From Paenibacillus sp. JNUCC32 (GTDB lineage Bacteria; Bacillota; Bacilli; Paenibacillales; Paenibacillaceae), in contig NZ_CP062260.1 of NCBI RefSeq assembly GCF_014863545.1, positions 4,853,501 through 4,917,500 of the forward strand: 64,000 nucleotides of DNA, read 5' to 3'. Under the pieces are notes generated by a model, which searched no databases, was not told where the DNA came from, and saw only the letters and a list, made by a program, of their open reading frames with translations. Of the stretch, positions 1-8,598 are shown one piece after another. A program made the position numbers and the translations under genes. The stretch's first letter is position 1; the number at the start of each line of letters is the position of its first letter.

Positions 1-1105
1 ATCGATCAATTATCGGCTGGGTGCGTTAGGTTTTTTGTATTTGGGAGACCTGCTCGGCAACGAGTATGAAACCTCCGGAAACCATGGCATGCTTGATATC
101 GCGGCTGCCCTCCGGTGGGTTCGGTTGAATATTACCGCTTTTGGCGGCGACCCGTCGCGGGTAACCGTCATCGGCAATTCTGCCGGGGCCAAATGTACCG
201 CCACCCTCTACGTGATGGAAGCGGCACAGGGCTTATTTCACCGGGCCATTGCCCAAAGCGGCGCAACGCAGTCGATACGGGATTGCCAAACCGCCAATGT
301 CACGACTCTTAGGCTGCTTGAAGAGCTGGGGTTACCGCAAGCACAGGCGCATCAGCTGCTTGAACTTCCTGCCGAGAGAATCATCGAAGCGCAGTCGGCG
401 ATCGGCTCCGACACCTCGCGCAGCCTGCATATGTTCGGCCCGGTTGCCGACGGCCATGTCATTCCGTTGGATCCACTGGCGAGTCTGGCGGGGAACGCCG
501 GCCTCCCGCCGCTGCTGATCGGCACGAATGAGAATGAAGCGGCTATTTTTATCCATAACGATCCGGCGCTTCAGTCCCCGGCTTTCGAGACGCTCGAACG
601 TTTCTTCGGCGAGAATGCCGCTGTGGCGTGGAATGCTTATGCTTGTTATGAGCAATCGATGGCATCGGGTGAAGCGTGGAGCAAAACATTGACCGAACAT
701 CTCTATACGATCGGAGCGATGCAGTTTGCAGAAGCCGTGGCATCGTCAGGAACTCCTGTATGGATGTATCGGCTCCAATGCGGCGGCTCGCTCGGCGCGA
801 TACACGGGTATGAAGGCAGTCTCATCGGCGCAGCATTCAACCGAAATGTGATGCCCGCTGAATGGCACTCCAATGAGGATCCCTATTCCGTAGCCGCCGA
901 GAGCTATGCGCTGGCACGCGCCATGCGGGAAGCATGGGTCGCATTCGTACAAAGCGGAGAGCCGAATATTCGTGCGTTGCCGGCTTGGCCCGTCTATGGG
1001 AGCGGGCACCCTACCATGGTACTGGACCAAAACAGCTGCATTCGAGAGGACCTGCCGGTTCCCGCCGGAATCGGCGTGCCCCATCAGGTTTGGAGGATGG
1101 CCTGA
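1..1105 (+). CDS. carboxylesterase type B, 5' end outside window
   Basis: C-terminal part of an alpha/beta-hydrolase of the carboxylesterase/lipase type B family, which hydrolyses carboxylic esters. The reading frame is open from base 2 and begins with NYRLGALGFL, a hallmark stretch of the family, so the true start lies to the left of the window. The nucleophile elbow GNSAG is present (reading VIGNSAGA), GTNENEAA matches the acidic triad position and GAIHGYE the histidine position, so the triad looks intact. No signal peptide can be judged because the N-terminus is missing. Its stop codon overlaps the start of the next gene, which suggests translational coupling to a TauE/SafE permease. Substrate cannot be inferred. 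Confidence 0.9.
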   Translation, partial: SINYRLGALGFLYLGDLLGNEYETSGNHGMLDIAAALRWVRLNITAFGGDPSRVTVIGNSAGAKCTATLYVMEAAQGLFHRAIAQSGATQSIRDCQTANVTTLRLLEELGLPQAQAHQLLELPAERIIEAQSAIGSDTSRSLHMFGPVADGHVIPLDPLASLAGNAGLPPLLIGTNENEAAIFIHNDPALQSPAFETLERFFGENAAVAWNAYACYEQSMASGEAWSKTLTEHLYTIGAMQFAEAVASSGTPVWMYRLQCGGSLGAIHGYEGSLIGAAFNRNVMPAEWHSNEDPYSVAAESYALARAMREAWVAFVQSGEPNIRALPAWPVYGSGHPTMVLDQNSCIREDLPVPAGIGVPHQVWRMA

Positions 1106-1872
1106 TGTTGTTGATCCAGATCGCCCTCGTTATGGTGCTGCTCGGACTACTCCTCGGTTTCGTGGGCGCAGGCGGATCGGGTTTTATCATCTCCATCCTG
1201 ACGGTTGTATTCGGTTATCCCATCCATACCGCGCTGGGTACCGCACTGGCGGCGATGTTCTTCTCGTCGCTTTCCGGTTCGGTCAGCCATTATCGGGAAG
1301 GGAATATGGTGCTGAGAACGGGTGCCGTCGTCGGCTTAGCCGGTGCGGCGGGGGCGTGGGTCAGCTCAGGCTGGTCCTCGCTGATTCCCGAGGATCAACT
1401 GGGCTTTATGACATCCGGGATGCTCTTCGCCTCCGGACTGGCCTTATGGTTCAGGATGATGTACGTCTCACGGCGGTCCAAGGCTTCCGAGGTCTCGGCT
1501 CCACCGGTTGTCCAGGGTTTCCGATACTGGCTGCAGGCGCTGCTCATCGGACTGATCACCGGTGCCTTATCGGGTTTGTTCGGAATCGGCTCCACTCCGT
1601 TCATCCAGATCGGGCTCATGCTTGTCCTCGGCATGTCGATGTGCTTTGCCGCCGGCACGACCATGCTGGTCATCATGCCGATTGCGCTGGCCGGAGGCGC
1701 CGGATACTTCTCGATCGGATACCTGGATGTTCAACTGCTCGCCGCCGTTGTGGTCGGGACGATGTCCGGCTCGTACGTCGGAGCAAAATTTACGAAGCGC
1801 GTACCCGTTGTCTGGCTGAAAACCTGCATGGTCCTTACCCCGATGATCGGCGCTGCCATATTGCTGCTGTAA
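1105..1872 (+). CDS. sulfite exporter TauE/SafE family permease
   Basis: A 255-residue integral membrane protein of the TauE/SafE (DUF81) family, whose members move small anions such as sulfite or organosulfonates, or have unknown substrates. The ATG at 1105 is chosen because it overlaps the upstream stop (TGATG) and leads straight into a hydrophobic segment. The family's internal duplication is visible: GFVGAGGSGF near the N-terminus and GLFGIGSTPF in the second half, each followed by long hydrophobic helices (about eight in all). The overlap puts it in one transcript with the esterase; a terminator follows at 1926. The transported compound is unknown. Confidence 0.88.
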   Translation: MLLIQIALVMVLLGLLLGFVGAGGSGFIISILTVVFGYPIHTALGTALAAMFFSSLSGSVSHYREGNMVLRTGAVVGLAGAAGAWVSSGWSSLIPEDQLGFMTSGMLFASGLALWFRMMYVSRRSKASEVSAPPVVQGFRYWLQALLIGLITGALSGLFGIGSTPFIQIGLMLVLGMSMCFAAGTTMLVIMPIALAGGAGYFSIGYLDVQLLAAVVVGTMSGSYVGAKFTKRVPVVWLKTCMVLTPMIGAAILLL

Positions 1873-1925
1873 GGGCTGTTCGAACAGCTTCTAGTTATTT
1901 AATAAAATACGGAAACAACAAAAAA

Positions 1926-1958
1926 CCTTCCAATGATCGTCATTCGATCATTGGAAGG
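1926..1958. terminator. bidirectional intrinsic terminator
   Basis: Perfect 14-bp stem (1926-1939 with 1945-1958) and a 5-nt loop, flanked by a T-rich run on the right and an A-rich run on the left. It sits between the convergent TauE and TraB-like genes and can serve both. Confidence 0.9.
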
Positions 1959-2013
1959 TTTTCGCTTTTTGAATGTTAGAATCGAGTCATAATTCGCAAG
2001 CGATGGCTTTTAT

Positions 2014-3228
2014 CTATTTACGAACGACGGTATAGCCTTTATCCTCAAGCAGCTTCACGATGCCATGCTCACCCAGATAGTGGGCTGCGCCAACCACGAT
2101 GAAGTACTCTTCTTTTTTGCCGTTCTTCAGGTATCCGTCGATTTTCTCGGCCATGCCGATGTTGCGGTCAATCAGCATCGCTTTGTTGTATTCCTCATCA
2201 ACGGCCATGCTGTTGGTGAACTCCAGCAGCGCCTCATCATTACCCGTCTTCCACATTTCAGCCAATTGCTCCACACCGTCATCCAGCACGTCGAAATTAT
2301 CCAAGGCGATGTTGAGATTCTTTTCTTGCAGCTCTTTGGAGAAGCCATTAAACATGCCGAGCTGCAATTCATAGGATTCTAGCTCGATTACCGGAATTTT
2401 GCGCTCGATCGCTTTCTGGACGAAATACAGATCGATTCCAGCAGCGGCTTCGTAGCCAGCCTTCACCGCTTTCAAGCTGCTGATCGTGGTTTCCACTACC
2501 CATGGCTTGAATGCATCCAAGGCATTCGGCTTCATGCCGCTCTCCGTCAAGATTTTGCCTAGCTTGGCGTACGTCTCGCCGGACACATGATCCTTGAGCG
2601 CTGTTCCATCCTTATACATGCCCATATCCATGATCAGCTGCTGCTGCGCTTCGTCAGCGGCTTTGCTGACATCAACCTCGACGCCGAGATAATCTGCTTC
2701 GGCGAAGGCTTCCTCAAATTCCGGACGCAGCGGGTAGAAGCTGTCATCCGCGATATGCATGGAGCCCACCAGATACACAGTATTCCCATTGCTCTCTACT
2801 TCCCACATAAACCCGCGGCCGCCGGTCTGTGCGGTTTCCGTCGCCTTGGAAACCAGCAGAACGGTACGGGTTGCTGCATTCCATTTGACCTCATAGCCGG
2901 CTGCGTCCCCGACAACCCGAATGGGCGCATAGGTTACGCCATTGATTCGTTTCAGTTTGCCTTTCAGGGTAATGGTCTTACCGTCCACCACCGCAGTAAT
3001 GGTGTCATCTGCAGCTCCCGTCAGCTTCACGTCCAAAGCCTGGAGCGTGCTTCTAAGCGGAACAAGCGTCGTGCCTTTTTCTATAACCGGTGTGCCAAGC
3101 GAATATTCGACAACTTGGTTATTCACTTTCACAGCCGGCTGCTGCGGCGCTGCCATGGCAGGCACTGACGTGGCGAGCAATCCCGCCGAAATCGTGAGAG
3201 ACAAGAGCATGCGTTTCCAATTTTTCAT
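2014..3228 (-). CDS. exported TraB/GumN-family protein with copper-amine-oxidase-like stalk domain
   Basis: A 404-residue exported protein. Residues 1-26 form a Sec signal peptide (positive start, hydrophobic core, AMA end). Residues about 30-130 form a copper amine oxidase N-terminal-like (stalk) domain, recognisable from LVPLRSTLQALD and YAPIRVVGDAAGY, which is frequent in Paenibacillus surface proteins. Residues about 140-404 are a TraB/GumN domain: LVGSMHIADDSFYPL carries the GxxH motif, GVEVD the following acidic motif, and VVGAAHYLGEHG the second GxxH near the C-terminus. TraB/GumN proteins are putative metal-dependent hydrolases or metalloproteases. The gene looks monocistronic, with a terminator downstream at 1926. 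Molecular target unknown. Confidence 0.85.
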   Translation of the reverse strand: MKNWKRMLLSLTISAGLLATSVPAMAAPQQPAVKVNNQVVEYSLGTPVIEKGTTLVPLRSTLQALDVKLTGAADDTITAVVDGKTITLKGKLKRINGVTYAPIRVVGDAAGYEVKWNAATRTVLLVSKATETAQTGGRGFMWEVESNGNTVYLVGSMHIADDSFYPLRPEFEEAFAEADYLGVEVDVSKAADEAQQQLIMDMGMYKDGTALKDHVSGETYAKLGKILTESGMKPNALDAFKPWVVETTISSLKAVKAGYEAAAGIDLYFVQKAIERKIPVIELESYELQLGMFNGFSKELQEKNLNIALDNFDVLDDGVEQLAEMWKTGNDEALLEFTNSMAVDEEYNKAMLIDRNIGMAEKIDGYLKNGKKEEYFIVVGAAHYLGEHGIVKLLEDKGYTVVRK

Positions 3229-3313
3229 GTATGTAAGCTCCTTTATGTTGGTGTGGTCTTATGCGGCAAAGAATAACCGTGCTGTACTCTACTTATTTTA
3301 TGGGGGTATGTCC

Positions 3314-3335
3314 GCCATACCGATGTCGGTATGGC
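3314..3335. other. perfect 10-bp hairpin in intergenic DNA
   Basis: GCCATACCGA-TG-TCGGTATGGC, extended by G-run/C-run arms (GGGGG at 3302, CCCCCC at 3337). It lies between the 3' end of the NatB-like gene and the TraB-like start, in position to end transcription of the ABC operon, but no T-run follows on either strand. Function uncertain. Confidence 0.5.
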
Positions 3336-3389
3336 GCCCCCCTTAACTCTACTTTTTGTTCCGGCAGCCCTAACACTACTTCCACTGCT

Positions 3390-4703
3390 TTACATCTTAT
3401 AAGCCTTCATTGCTTTTCTGAGCTCTTTGAACGTAGGGCGTTTACCGTACATCAGGACACCGGTGCGATAGATTTTCGCAGCCAGCCAGCCGAAGACGAG
3501 AATGGCCGCGATCAGGATCGCCAGCGAGAGAAGAATCTCCCATACGGTAATGTCGCCTAGTCCGATCCGTACCAGAATCGTGGTCGGCGAGATGAACGGA
3601 ATGTACGAGGACACCTTCATCAGCATCGAGTTTGGAGCGCTCAGGCTAAAAATCGCGATATAGAACGCCACCAGCGACAGCATCGTAATCGGCATGACCG
3701 CCTGCCCTAAATCCTCGGTACGGCTGACGATCGAACCAATGGCCGCATATAGCATTGCATACAAGAAATAGCCAAGGATGTAGAAGATTAAACCGAACAC
3801 CAGCAGCATCGGGTCAATCGCGCTCAGGTCGAGATTCATGTCCTTCAATGTATCCAGGTTGTGCGGAAGCATCAGGTTCACGGCGGCCACGATGCCGAAT
3901 GCGGCGATCTGCGACAGACCCAACAGGAACATGCCGATGACCTTGCCAAACATTTGGCTCAGCGGAGATACGCTTGTAATCAAGATCTCCATAATACGGG
4001 AGCTCTTCTCTGTCGTCACTTCGGAGGCGATCATGTTCCCCGTACCCATCAAGGTGAAGAAGAACAGAATAATCAGAGCGTACACCACAATGTAGTTAAT
4101 AACCTCGGAAGCCCCTTCCTTCTCATCCGAAGCCCCGTCTGGATTGCCAGACGGATTCGTGCTTATGCTGCGTGCGTCAATCTGAACCGGCATATTCAGT
4201 TCATTGATCTGGGCATCGGACAAATTGAGTCCTTCTACGATGCTGCGCGTCTTCGCCACCTGCAGCGCTGCTTGCAGATTGGATTGCAGTTCCGGGCTCA
4301 TGGCCTCGTCTTCGGAGCTGTAGACCACGGTTGGGAACGTATTGCCATCTTGTGCTTCAAATTTCAAATAGCCTTCGATTACGCCGTCTTTAATGTCTTG
4401 ATTCAGGGCAGCTTCATCTGCCGTTTCGTATTTGACGAATTCGTAGGAATTGGCCGGTAAGCTGCTCCAAGTGGTCTCCAATTGTTCGGCAAGCGTTTGT
4501 TCTTGTCCATATACCAGCCCGATGCGGGTGGTCTCGTCGGATCCCGCCTTATCCCCCGTAAACATTTGGATCAGAAAAGGAAGATTGATCCCGATCGTAA
4601 TAATGAGTGCAAATATCAAGGTAGAAACGAGAAACGACTTCGTTCTTACTTTATTCATGAACGTAAATCGGATAACGGTCCACATATTATTCATTGGATT
4701 CAC
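3390..4703 (-). CDS. ABC-2 type transporter permease (NatB-like)
   Basis: A 437-residue membrane subunit of an ABC exporter. It has one N-terminal membrane segment (about residues 20-40), a large extracytoplasmic domain to about residue 200, then five or six membrane segments: the architecture of NatB/ABC-2 permeases. NatB works with NatA in Na+ extrusion in Bacillus, but many relatives export other compounds. Its start overlaps the end of the ATPase gene by 17 bases, so the two are translated together. It is the last gene of the GntR operon that starts at 7722. Calling it a sodium exporter would be a guess; export by an ABC-2 system is well supported. Confidence 0.87.
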   Translation of the reverse strand: MNPMNNMWTVIRFTFMNKVRTKSFLVSTLIFALIITIGINLPFLIQMFTGDKAGSDETTRIGLVYGQEQTLAEQLETTWSSLPANSYEFVKYETADEAALNQDIKDGVIEGYLKFEAQDGNTFPTVVYSSEDEAMSPELQSNLQAALQVAKTRSIVEGLNLSDAQINELNMPVQIDARSISTNPSGNPDGASDEKEGASEVINYIVVYALIILFFFTLMGTGNMIASEVTTEKSSRIMEILITSVSPLSQMFGKVIGMFLLGLSQIAAFGIVAAVNLMLPHNLDTLKDMNLDLSAIDPMLLVFGLIFYILGYFLYAMLYAAIGSIVSRTEDLGQAVMPITMLSLVAFYIAIFSLSAPNSMLMKVSSYIPFISPTTILVRIGLGDITVWEILLSLAILIAAILVFGWLAAKIYRTGVLMYGKRPTFKELRKAMKAYKM

Positions 4704-5589
4704 CTACCGCCTTTATGAAGATTTGATTGAGTGTCGGTTCCTTCACTTCAAACCGATGGATCGTGCTTTGCGACATGGCCATATTTAAAATGTTCTGCGC
4801 TGCATCAACCTGACTGATTCGGATGGAGTAACCGTCCTCTGTCCGCTCCACCGCCGTTACGCCAGGCAGGGCTTCAAGACCCCGAACTTCACCGGACGTA
4901 CCGAGCACCACCTCTTCACGAGGATACTTGGATTTGATATCCTTCAAATTCCCTTTTACCACCGTATTGGAGCGATGGAGAATCGTAATGTTTTTGCACA
5001 GTTCCTCAACGTGTTCCATCCGGTGAGTGGAGAACAGAATGCTCGTTCCTTTGTCTCGGAGTTCTTTTACCGTTGATTTCAGAAGTTCGACGTTAACCGG
5101 ATCCAGTCCGCTGAAGGCTTCGTCGAGAATGAGAATCTGCGGGTCATGGACAACCGCTGCGATAAAGCCCATTTTTTGCTGATTGCCCTTGGACAGCTCT
5201 TCGATCTTCTTGTCGTAATAGTCGGGAACTTCAAACCGTTCCAGCCAGTATTTCAAACTCTTATCCGCGTCTTTCGCGGACATGCCCCGCAGCTGAGCCA
5301 AGTAGGAAATTTGCTCGCTGACCTTCACTTTCGGGTATAACCCGCGCTCTTCCGGCAAGTAACCCATAATGTGACGCAGTTCCTTGTTGTACGGCTTTCC
5401 GTTGTACAGGATCGTTCCGTCATCCGGGTAGATCAGTCCAAGCACCATCCGCATGGTGGTTGTTTTGCCGGCGCCGTTCGCCCCGAGCAGCCCGTAGATT
5501 TCACCTTCCTCAACCTGAAGCGAAATCCGGTTTACTGCCGTTTTGTCTGCATAAATCTTAACTACATTGTCTAATTGCAATCGTTGCAT
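4687..5589 (-). CDS. ABC transporter ATP-binding protein (NatA-like)
   Basis: A 300-residue ATPase with Walker A GANGAGKTT, signature LSKGNQQK, Walker B ILILDEAFSGLDP and switch histidine in FSTHRMEH. The roughly 90-residue C-terminal extension ending EPTLNQIF is typical of ATPases paired with ABC-2 permeases. It overlaps the downstream NatB-like permease gene and follows another ATPase gene by 22 bases. The operon thus encodes two ATPases and two permeases, likely two half-systems under one regulator. Confidence 0.92.
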   Translation of the reverse strand: MQRLQLDNVVKIYADKTAVNRISLQVEEGEIYGLLGANGAGKTTTMRMVLGLIYPDDGTILYNGKPYNKELRHIMGYLPEERGLYPKVKVSEQISYLAQLRGMSAKDADKSLKYWLERFEVPDYYDKKIEELSKGNQQKMGFIAAVVHDPQILILDEAFSGLDPVNVELLKSTVKELRDKGTSILFSTHRMEHVEELCKNITILHRSNTVVKGNLKDIKSKYPREEVVLGTSGEVRGLEALPGVTAVERTEDGYSIRISQVDAAQNILNMAMSQSTIHRFEVKEPTLNQIFIKAVGESNE

Positions 5590-5611
5590 CTCCTAAAAAC
5601 CCCTCTCTATC

Positions 5612-6514
5612 CTAGTTCTGCACATTGGCAGGCATGTTTCCGTCAATCCATAATCGAAGCACTTCATCCAGCTCCAAGGAACGGGTCTGAATAAACGGGA
5701 TGCCTGCAGACTGCAGGATCTTCTCCACTTCCAAGCATTCCGTCGTTATAAAAGATATCGTGCTCGCTGTCTCTTGCTTGAAGCTCAGAATACCCGGCAG
5801 CTCCTTTACAATGGAGGCATCTCCCTGAATCCAGCATTCCCTCCAGTTGTCCAGCAGCGAATCCTTCTCCACCATGCCGAGCATCTTCCCGTGATGGATG
5901 AGAATGACATAGTCCGCCAGACGCCGGATTTCATCCACCACATGGGTGGAGAGCACGATGGTCGTATCCATGGACTTCATCACTTTGTGCAGCTGATCGA
6001 TCATCAGCTTCCAAGCGAATGGATCCAGGCCCGAGGAAGGTTCATCCAGCAGCAGGAACTTGGGCCTTGGCGCCAGCGCAGCGGCGATCTCGAACTTGCG
6101 GCGTTCCCCCTTGGACATCTTGCGCAGTTTGACGCCCCGCGGGACATCGAACCGGGATAAAAGCTCATCGAAAAAATAACCGTCCCAATCGTCATACCAG
6201 GATGCGCGGAAGCTGGCCGCTTCATCCACCGTCATATGCTGTTCTTCTATGCTTAGCTGTTCAGGAACGAAGCCCATCTGTTTACGGATCGAGACCGGAA
6301 GCTCTCCCCGGTAAGACTCGCCGAACCAGGTGATTTCGCCTTCGTCCGGAAACACGGTCTGCATCATCATGTTCAGCAGCGTGCTTTTTCCCGAGCCGTT
6401 AGGTCCCACCAGGGCAACGATATATCCTTGAGGAATCGATAATTGGATCGGGCCGATGGTTTTCGTTCTTCGCCGTTTAATGACATTACGAAACTCAATA
6501 ACATGCGGTTCCAT
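5612..6514 (-). CDS. ABC transporter ATP-binding protein (YtrB-like)
   Basis: A 300-residue ATPase with Walker A GPNGSGKST, signature MSKGERRK, Walker B FLLLDEPSSGLDP and switch histidine in LSTHVVDE. It starts only 6 bases after the GntR regulator gene, the usual order in YtrA-type operons, where the regulator is followed by the ATPase for its own exporter. The natural partner is probably the 241-residue permease at 6997-7722, because the other ATPase/permease pair is translationally coupled. YtrA-type operons in Firmicutes often respond to cell-wall-active antibiotics; the inducer here is not visible. Confidence 0.9.
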   Translation of the reverse strand: MEPHVIEFRNVIKRRRTKTIGPIQLSIPQGYIVALVGPNGSGKSTLLNMMMQTVFPDEGEITWFGESYRGELPVSIRKQMGFVPEQLSIEEQHMTVDEAASFRASWYDDWDGYFFDELLSRFDVPRGVKLRKMSKGERRKFEIAAALAPRPKFLLLDEPSSGLDPFAWKLMIDQLHKVMKSMDTTIVLSTHVVDEIRRLADYVILIHHGKMLGMVEKDSLLDNWRECWIQGDASIVKELPGILSFKQETASTISFITTECLEVEKILQSAGIPFIQTRSLELDEVLRLWIDGNMPANVQN

Positions 6515-6520
6515 GGAATG

Positions 6521-6922
6521 TTAGCGACCTCCTTTGGCGTCATATTTTTCCCGGACAACTTCCATGAACATCTCTTTCATCTCATCTTCATTGAATTGAA
6601 CGGCAAGCCCTTTATCTACGGCATCCCTTAATGCCTCAATGACCGCATCGCGTTTATATTGTTCTCGGGCTTGGTCGCCGACGCCGGCAACAAAGGTTCC
6701 CGTGCCTTGCCTCGTTCGCAGCAATCCTTCATTCTCAAGATCCTGATACACCCTGCGCACCGTAATGACGCTACACTTCAGATCTCCGGCAAATTCCCTA
6801 ATGGATGGCAATAACGTTCCCTCCTCGATTTGACCGCTAATAATGAGCGAGCGCAGCTGTGTTTCAATCTGGTGATATAAAGGCTCTGCGCTATTTTCAT
6901 TGATCTGTATCAGAAGTCGCAC
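6521..6922 (-). CDS. GntR-family transcriptional regulator, YtrA subfamily
   Basis: A 133-residue protein with an N-terminal winged helix-turn-helix (about residues 8-78; PLYHQIETQLRSLI, then LPSIREFAGDLKCS and VRRVYQDLENEGLL, then RQGTGTFVA) and a short C-terminal helical tail. That short tail, without a large ligand domain, is the mark of the YtrA subfamily, whose members repress ABC transporter operons. It lies inside the operon, after a permease gene and before the ATPase gene. The inverted repeat at 7811-7834 overlapping the operon promoter is its likely operator. Start ATG at 6922; the gap to the preceding gene is 74 bases. Confidence 0.92.
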   Translation of the reverse strand: MRLLIQINENSAEPLYHQIETQLRSLIISGQIEEGTLLPSIREFAGDLKCSVITVRRVYQDLENEGLLRTRQGTGTFVAGVGDQAREQYKRDAVIEALRDAVDKGLAVQFNEDEMKEMFMEVVREKYDAKGGR

Positions 6923-6996
6923 CTTTTACCACCTCGCTTTTCTTTTGTGCATAAGCCCGTGCCATTGCATACCGTACGGATTCATCTTTAGGTCCT

Positions 6997-7722
6997 TCAT
7001 GATAAATCCCTGGTCTGCTGCCGCGTGTAGGTTAACTTGCTCATAAGCAGCATGGACGCCAATCCTACAATCAGCGAACCCCACATCACCGGAGATAACA
7101 GGCTCCATTTCATGGCGGCGTTCGCTGCGAATTCGAATATGCTGTAACCCAACAGGCTCAGTACAGCGATCAATCCCGAAAGGAGCAGACTCATAAGAAC
7201 GGTATTCCTTAGATACACCTTGCCGCTGCACATATTTTCCCAGTAGATATAAGGTCCCGTTAATAAAAATCCAACCCCGACCCATGTCAGCATAAAGGCG
7301 ATATAGCTTGGAATATCCATCACGCCTCTAAGGTGATTCCCGATAGCATAGATGATTCCGTAAAACACGATGCTGTTGATGGCAAAAGCGATCAGGGAAT
7401 TAATGATCCGACTAACAAAAATCGCGGAAGCCGGCACCGGTATGCTCCGGTAGAAGTACAGCATTCGGGTGTATGAATCCTCGTTCAAATATTTGAAGGA
7501 CTTCCGGTTAAATAAAAATCCTACAAAAGGAGCAAAAAGCACCATGATAAAATCGACAAACGGGTTATTGTATTCGTCTAGATGCTCGAACTGAACGTTT
7601 ATGACGACGCTCGTGGCGAACCCCATATACAGCATGAACAGTATGTTCCATATGATTTGGAGCTTATCGCTTGCGAAGTCTTTCTTTACGATCTTCATCG
7701 CATTATGGATAACCTGTTGCAA
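6997..7722 (-). CDS. ABC-2 type membrane protein, first gene of GntR operon
   Basis: A 241-residue protein with six predicted membrane segments. The leading cytoplasmic helix (IHNAMKIVKKDFASDKLQI) and regularly spaced hydrophobic stretches fit an ABC-2-like permease. It is the first gene after the operon promoter and lies directly upstream of the GntR regulator. No substrate motif is recognised. An alternative is a membrane accessory protein for the downstream transporter. Confidence 0.75.
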   Translation of the reverse strand: MQQVIHNAMKIVKKDFASDKLQIIWNILFMLYMGFATSVVINVQFEHLDEYNNPFVDFIMVLFAPFVGFLFNRKSFKYLNEDSYTRMLYFYRSIPVPASAIFVSRIINSLIAFAINSIVFYGIIYAIGNHLRGVMDIPSYIAFMLTWVGVGFLLTGPYIYWENMCSGKVYLRNTVLMSLLLSGLIAVLSLLGYSIFEFAANAAMKWSLLSPVMWGSLIVGLASMLLMSKLTYTRQQTRDLS

Positions 7723-7810
7723 TGCGTCTCACCCTTTCATTCCTTCATGTATTCATTTCGTTTTATTATCGCAGTCTGATCTCACTGTGCTTAGTGTGAT
7801 TACTGTGCTC

Positions 7811-7861
7811 ACTGTGTATATCTTTATACACAGTATATAGTGTGCATATAAACAGTGTCAA
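7811..7861 (-). promoter_or_regulatory. promoter with overlapping inverted-repeat operator for the GntR/ABC operon
   Basis: On the minus strand: -35 TTGACA (7856-7861), 18-nt spacer, -10 TATACT (7832-7837). Over the -10 and predicted start lies a perfect inverted repeat with 10-bp arms ACTGTGTATA (7811-7820) and TATACACAGT (7825-7834), spaced by TCTT. Further AGTGTG/CACTGTG half-site copies lie between 7775 and 7860. The placement fits repression by the operon's own YtrA-type GntR protein. Confidence 0.78.
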
Positions 7862-7892
7862 TAGAATTTGTAAAATTTTATGATTATCCTGA

Positions 7893-8541
7893 TTTCAACA
7901 GCGACCGGAATGGATACACTCCCCCTCCTCTGCCCACACAATACACACCGGCTGAGATAACCATCGGGTGTTCACTTCCCTGCTGCGGCTCAATCAACAG
8001 CTTCCCTGCTCAAGGGAGTGCAGCCGTGGAGGAGACCTGGCGTTCGCCTTTGAAACCGGGAAACTCCCCTTTCATCTCATCCTAGTTTCCTGGTATCAAC
8101 AGCGACCGGAATGGATACACTCCCCTCCAATTCCCTCACAATACACCCGGCTGTGATAACCATCGGGTGTTCCCTTCCCTGCTGCGGCTCTCTCAAGGAC
8201 ATCCCTGCACCAGGGGAGTGTAGCCGTGGAGGAGACCTGGCGTTCGCCTTTGAAACCGGGAAACCACCTCTTCATCTCATCCTAAGTTTCCTGGTTTCAA
8301 CAGCGACCGGAACGGATACACTCCCCCATCTGCCCACACAATACACCCGGCTGTGATAACCATCGGGTGTTCCCTTCCCTGCTGCGGCTCTCTCAAGGAC
8401 ATCCCTGCACCAGGGGAGTGCAGCCGTGGAGGAGACCTGGCGTTCGCCTTTGAAACCGGGAAACAACCACTTCATCTCATCCCAGTTTCCTGGTTTCAAC
8501 AGCGACCGGAACGGATACACTCCCCCTCCTCTGCCCACATT
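7893..8541. repeat. tandem array of about 200-bp structured repeat units (3.25 copies)
   Basis: Three near-identical units, 7893-8093 (201 bp), 8094-8294 (201 bp) and 8295-8493 (199 bp), then a truncated fourth copy to about 8541. Each begins with (T)TTCAACAGCGACCGGAA and can fold into stems: GGATACACTCCCC with GGGGAGTGTAGCC, ACACCCG with CGGGTGT, and GAAACCGGGAAAC with GTTTCCTGGTTTC (one G-T pair). Units 2 and 3 are closer to each other than to unit 1. No convincing gene is present, although short open frames run through. The array fills the 877-bp gap between the GntR operon promoter and the cytochrome oxidase cluster. No transposase or target-site duplication was recognised. Confidence 0.9.
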
Positions 8542-8560
8542 TGAGCCGCCAAAACAAAAA

Positions 8561-8588
8561 ACACCCGCCAGATTTCTCTGACGGGTGT
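8561..8588 (-). terminator. intrinsic terminator after the oxidase assembly genes
   Basis: Hairpin ACACCCGTCAGAG / CTGGCGGGTGT on the minus strand followed by TTTTTTG. It ends the transcript containing ctaG and the DUF420 gene. Its arms resemble the ACACCCG/CGGGTGT stem in the neighbouring tandem repeats. Confidence 0.88.
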
Positions 8589-8598
8589 TCACCTCCAA

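Noticed and set aside
906..1979. 357-residue open frame on the plus strand
   Set aside because: Out-of-frame Arg-rich shadow of the esterase and TauE genes; it also runs through the terminator at 1926.
7893..8541. CRISPR array
   Set aside because: The repeat unit is about 200 bp with no short conserved repeats separated by unique spacers, and no cas genes are nearby.
7855..8598. Short open frames in the tandem repeats as small proteins
   Set aside because: They occur in several frames and both strands, repeat with the DNA unit, and lack ribosome sites.
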